DNA from: Dioscorea cayenensis subsp. rotundata
Lineage: Eukaryota; Streptophyta; Magnoliopsida; Dioscoreales; Dioscoreaceae
Length of the DNA stretch: 64,000 nucleotides
Reading direction: 5' to 3'
Assembly (NCBI RefSeq): GCF_009730915.1
Contig: NC_052474.1
Location: 5,615,501 to 5,679,500 of the forward strand
A program made the translations under genes and the position numbers. Below are positions 62,764-64,000 of this stretch, piece after piece. A model generated the notes under the pieces. It made no database searches. It was not told the DNA's origin and was given only the letters and a program-made list of their open reading frames with translations. Position 1 is the first letter of the stretch. Each line of letters begins with the position of its first letter.

Positions 62764-64000
62764 AAGGGATGAATGGAAAGGTGGTACTTTAAGGAAAAAG
62801 TGACAAGTGTTGATGAGAGAAATATAGTTAAAAAATAAAATGGAGAGGGAGAAGATGGGAAGCATATGAGAGTTCAGAAGAGAAGGGATTGAATATTAGA
62901 GTTTGGAGAAAGGCCTGCAATGCTATTTTGGTTGTTTCTATTATACTTATTCTTCATCTGCCAAGTTGAGAGAGAAGTAGTAGTAGACTAGTAGTGGAGA
63001 GCTTAATTCAACAGTAGTCATCAGTGCCACCCTCTTTTAGTTGTCTCCACACTCTCATTCTTCTCCGCCCTTTTTTTTTTTAATTATTCATTATTATTAT
63101 TATTACTTATAATATATATTTCTATATATATATATATAATTAAGCTTGTTTTCATTGTTTGATTAATGTTGTGTGTATATATATACTATATTTATGAATT
63201 GATGGTCCCATCCACTTAGATCTCTTGTATTCTTGTGCCATTGCCGACATTTTCAGAGAAAGAAAGAGAGAGAGAGAGAGAGAAGGAACTATGGTTAATT
63301 AATTAGTTAAATTTAATCTAAAAATGGAGAGAAAGAAGTAAAGTATTAGGAGTGACAAAGAGAAACTCAAAAGATTTGATCAAATTAGTTTCTCTTCTTA
63401 TATATATGGTGTGTGTTTATTTGTTAATATATATACAACCCATGGGTTTATACTGTAAATGGATTCAAGTGATAATCTTGGGAAACAGGCAAACAGCTGA
63501 AATTTGATATTTTGATAATTTTGATTAAATCAAAGATAATAATAACAAGATTAGAGACTTTTCTAAATTATTTGTGTTTTTGTTATTATTAAAATTGCTT
63601 TTTTGTAAATTACTTGGGAGTATACTATAAAAGTGGAGTTGGTAATTCATTTTTTTCCAAATCAGAAATCGAAGGTTTTAATCTATTGTTTGTCGATATT
63701 TATAAAATAAAACAATTGTTTTTATATCTCTCCACCATTAGAGTTTATAAATAAAAGTAAATTTTTTTATTAATTTTATTAGTTACCAGTGCCAAACTTG
63801 TATTGCAAAAAGAAACCAATATCCAAAATCTAATATAAATAAATATTGATACAAATTCAACCATATTCATAACTAATAAAAAATAAATAAATATTGCTCT
63901 TTTGTGAACTTGGAAACACTGCATCTCAAGATACCATGGATTTCTTTAAACTTCCTCTCAAAATCATACATACTTTGTTCTCTTGAATAATATAACATAT
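62759..64000. other. Upstream region of the bHLH gene
   Basis: AT-rich promoter-side DNA with further simple repeats: (TATA)n near 63115-63140, (GA)n near 63258-63282. No second gene was seen before the window end. Confidence 0.5.

Overview
The window is nuclear DNA of a flowering plant. Its genes have many introns, it is AT-rich with U-rich introns, it carries angiosperm-specific gene families, and its intergenic DNA is full of MITEs, solo LTRs and a Mutator-like element. Protein style and transposon load suggest a non-grass monocot (a yam-like genome would fit), but the species is a guess. Nothing bacterial, organellar or viral was seen.

Layout: (1) 12-3870 (+), proteasome lid subunit RPN5, apparently complete if its first coding exon is the six bases at the window edge. 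(2) 4898-11043 (-), a complete 16-exon DGAT1, convergent with RPN5. (3) 11044-34562, a 23-kb repeat block. It holds a solo LTR (11760-12679) and an 8.3-kb Mutator-like element (15628-23970) with 9-bp target duplications, a broken MURA transposase and a broken, convergent ULP1-protease-like gene. A second solo LTR of the same family, inverted, lies inside that element. Further right are a 103-bp minisatellite, a GC-rich solo LTR and a four-copy tandem array of a ~940-bp unit, two copies of which carry later insertions. (4) 34563-39309 (+), THO6/DWA1 WD40 protein. (5) 40597-42365 (+), mitochondrial-type ribosomal protein uL24 (KOW). (6) 43818-49325 (-), a telomere-repeat-binding single-Myb-histone (TRB/SMH) protein, convergent with uL24. 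(7) 51351-58609 (+), a 3'-5' exonuclease/KH protein. (8) 61556-62497 (-), a bHLH factor of the HECATE/bHLH87 clade.

The host genes are mostly housekeeping (protein turnover, oil synthesis, mRNA export, organelle translation, chromatin), plus one developmental regulator. They form no pathway or cluster. Exon models were joined by hand from GT-AG sites and keep frame throughout; all six multi-exon genes give continuous proteins of normal family length.

The most unusual structure is in the Mutator-like element. Nearly all of its non-coding intervals are built of a degenerate repeat centred on TTTAAA with a striking 20-base period, and the motif's polarity flips so that it always follows the sense strand of the neighbouring gene.
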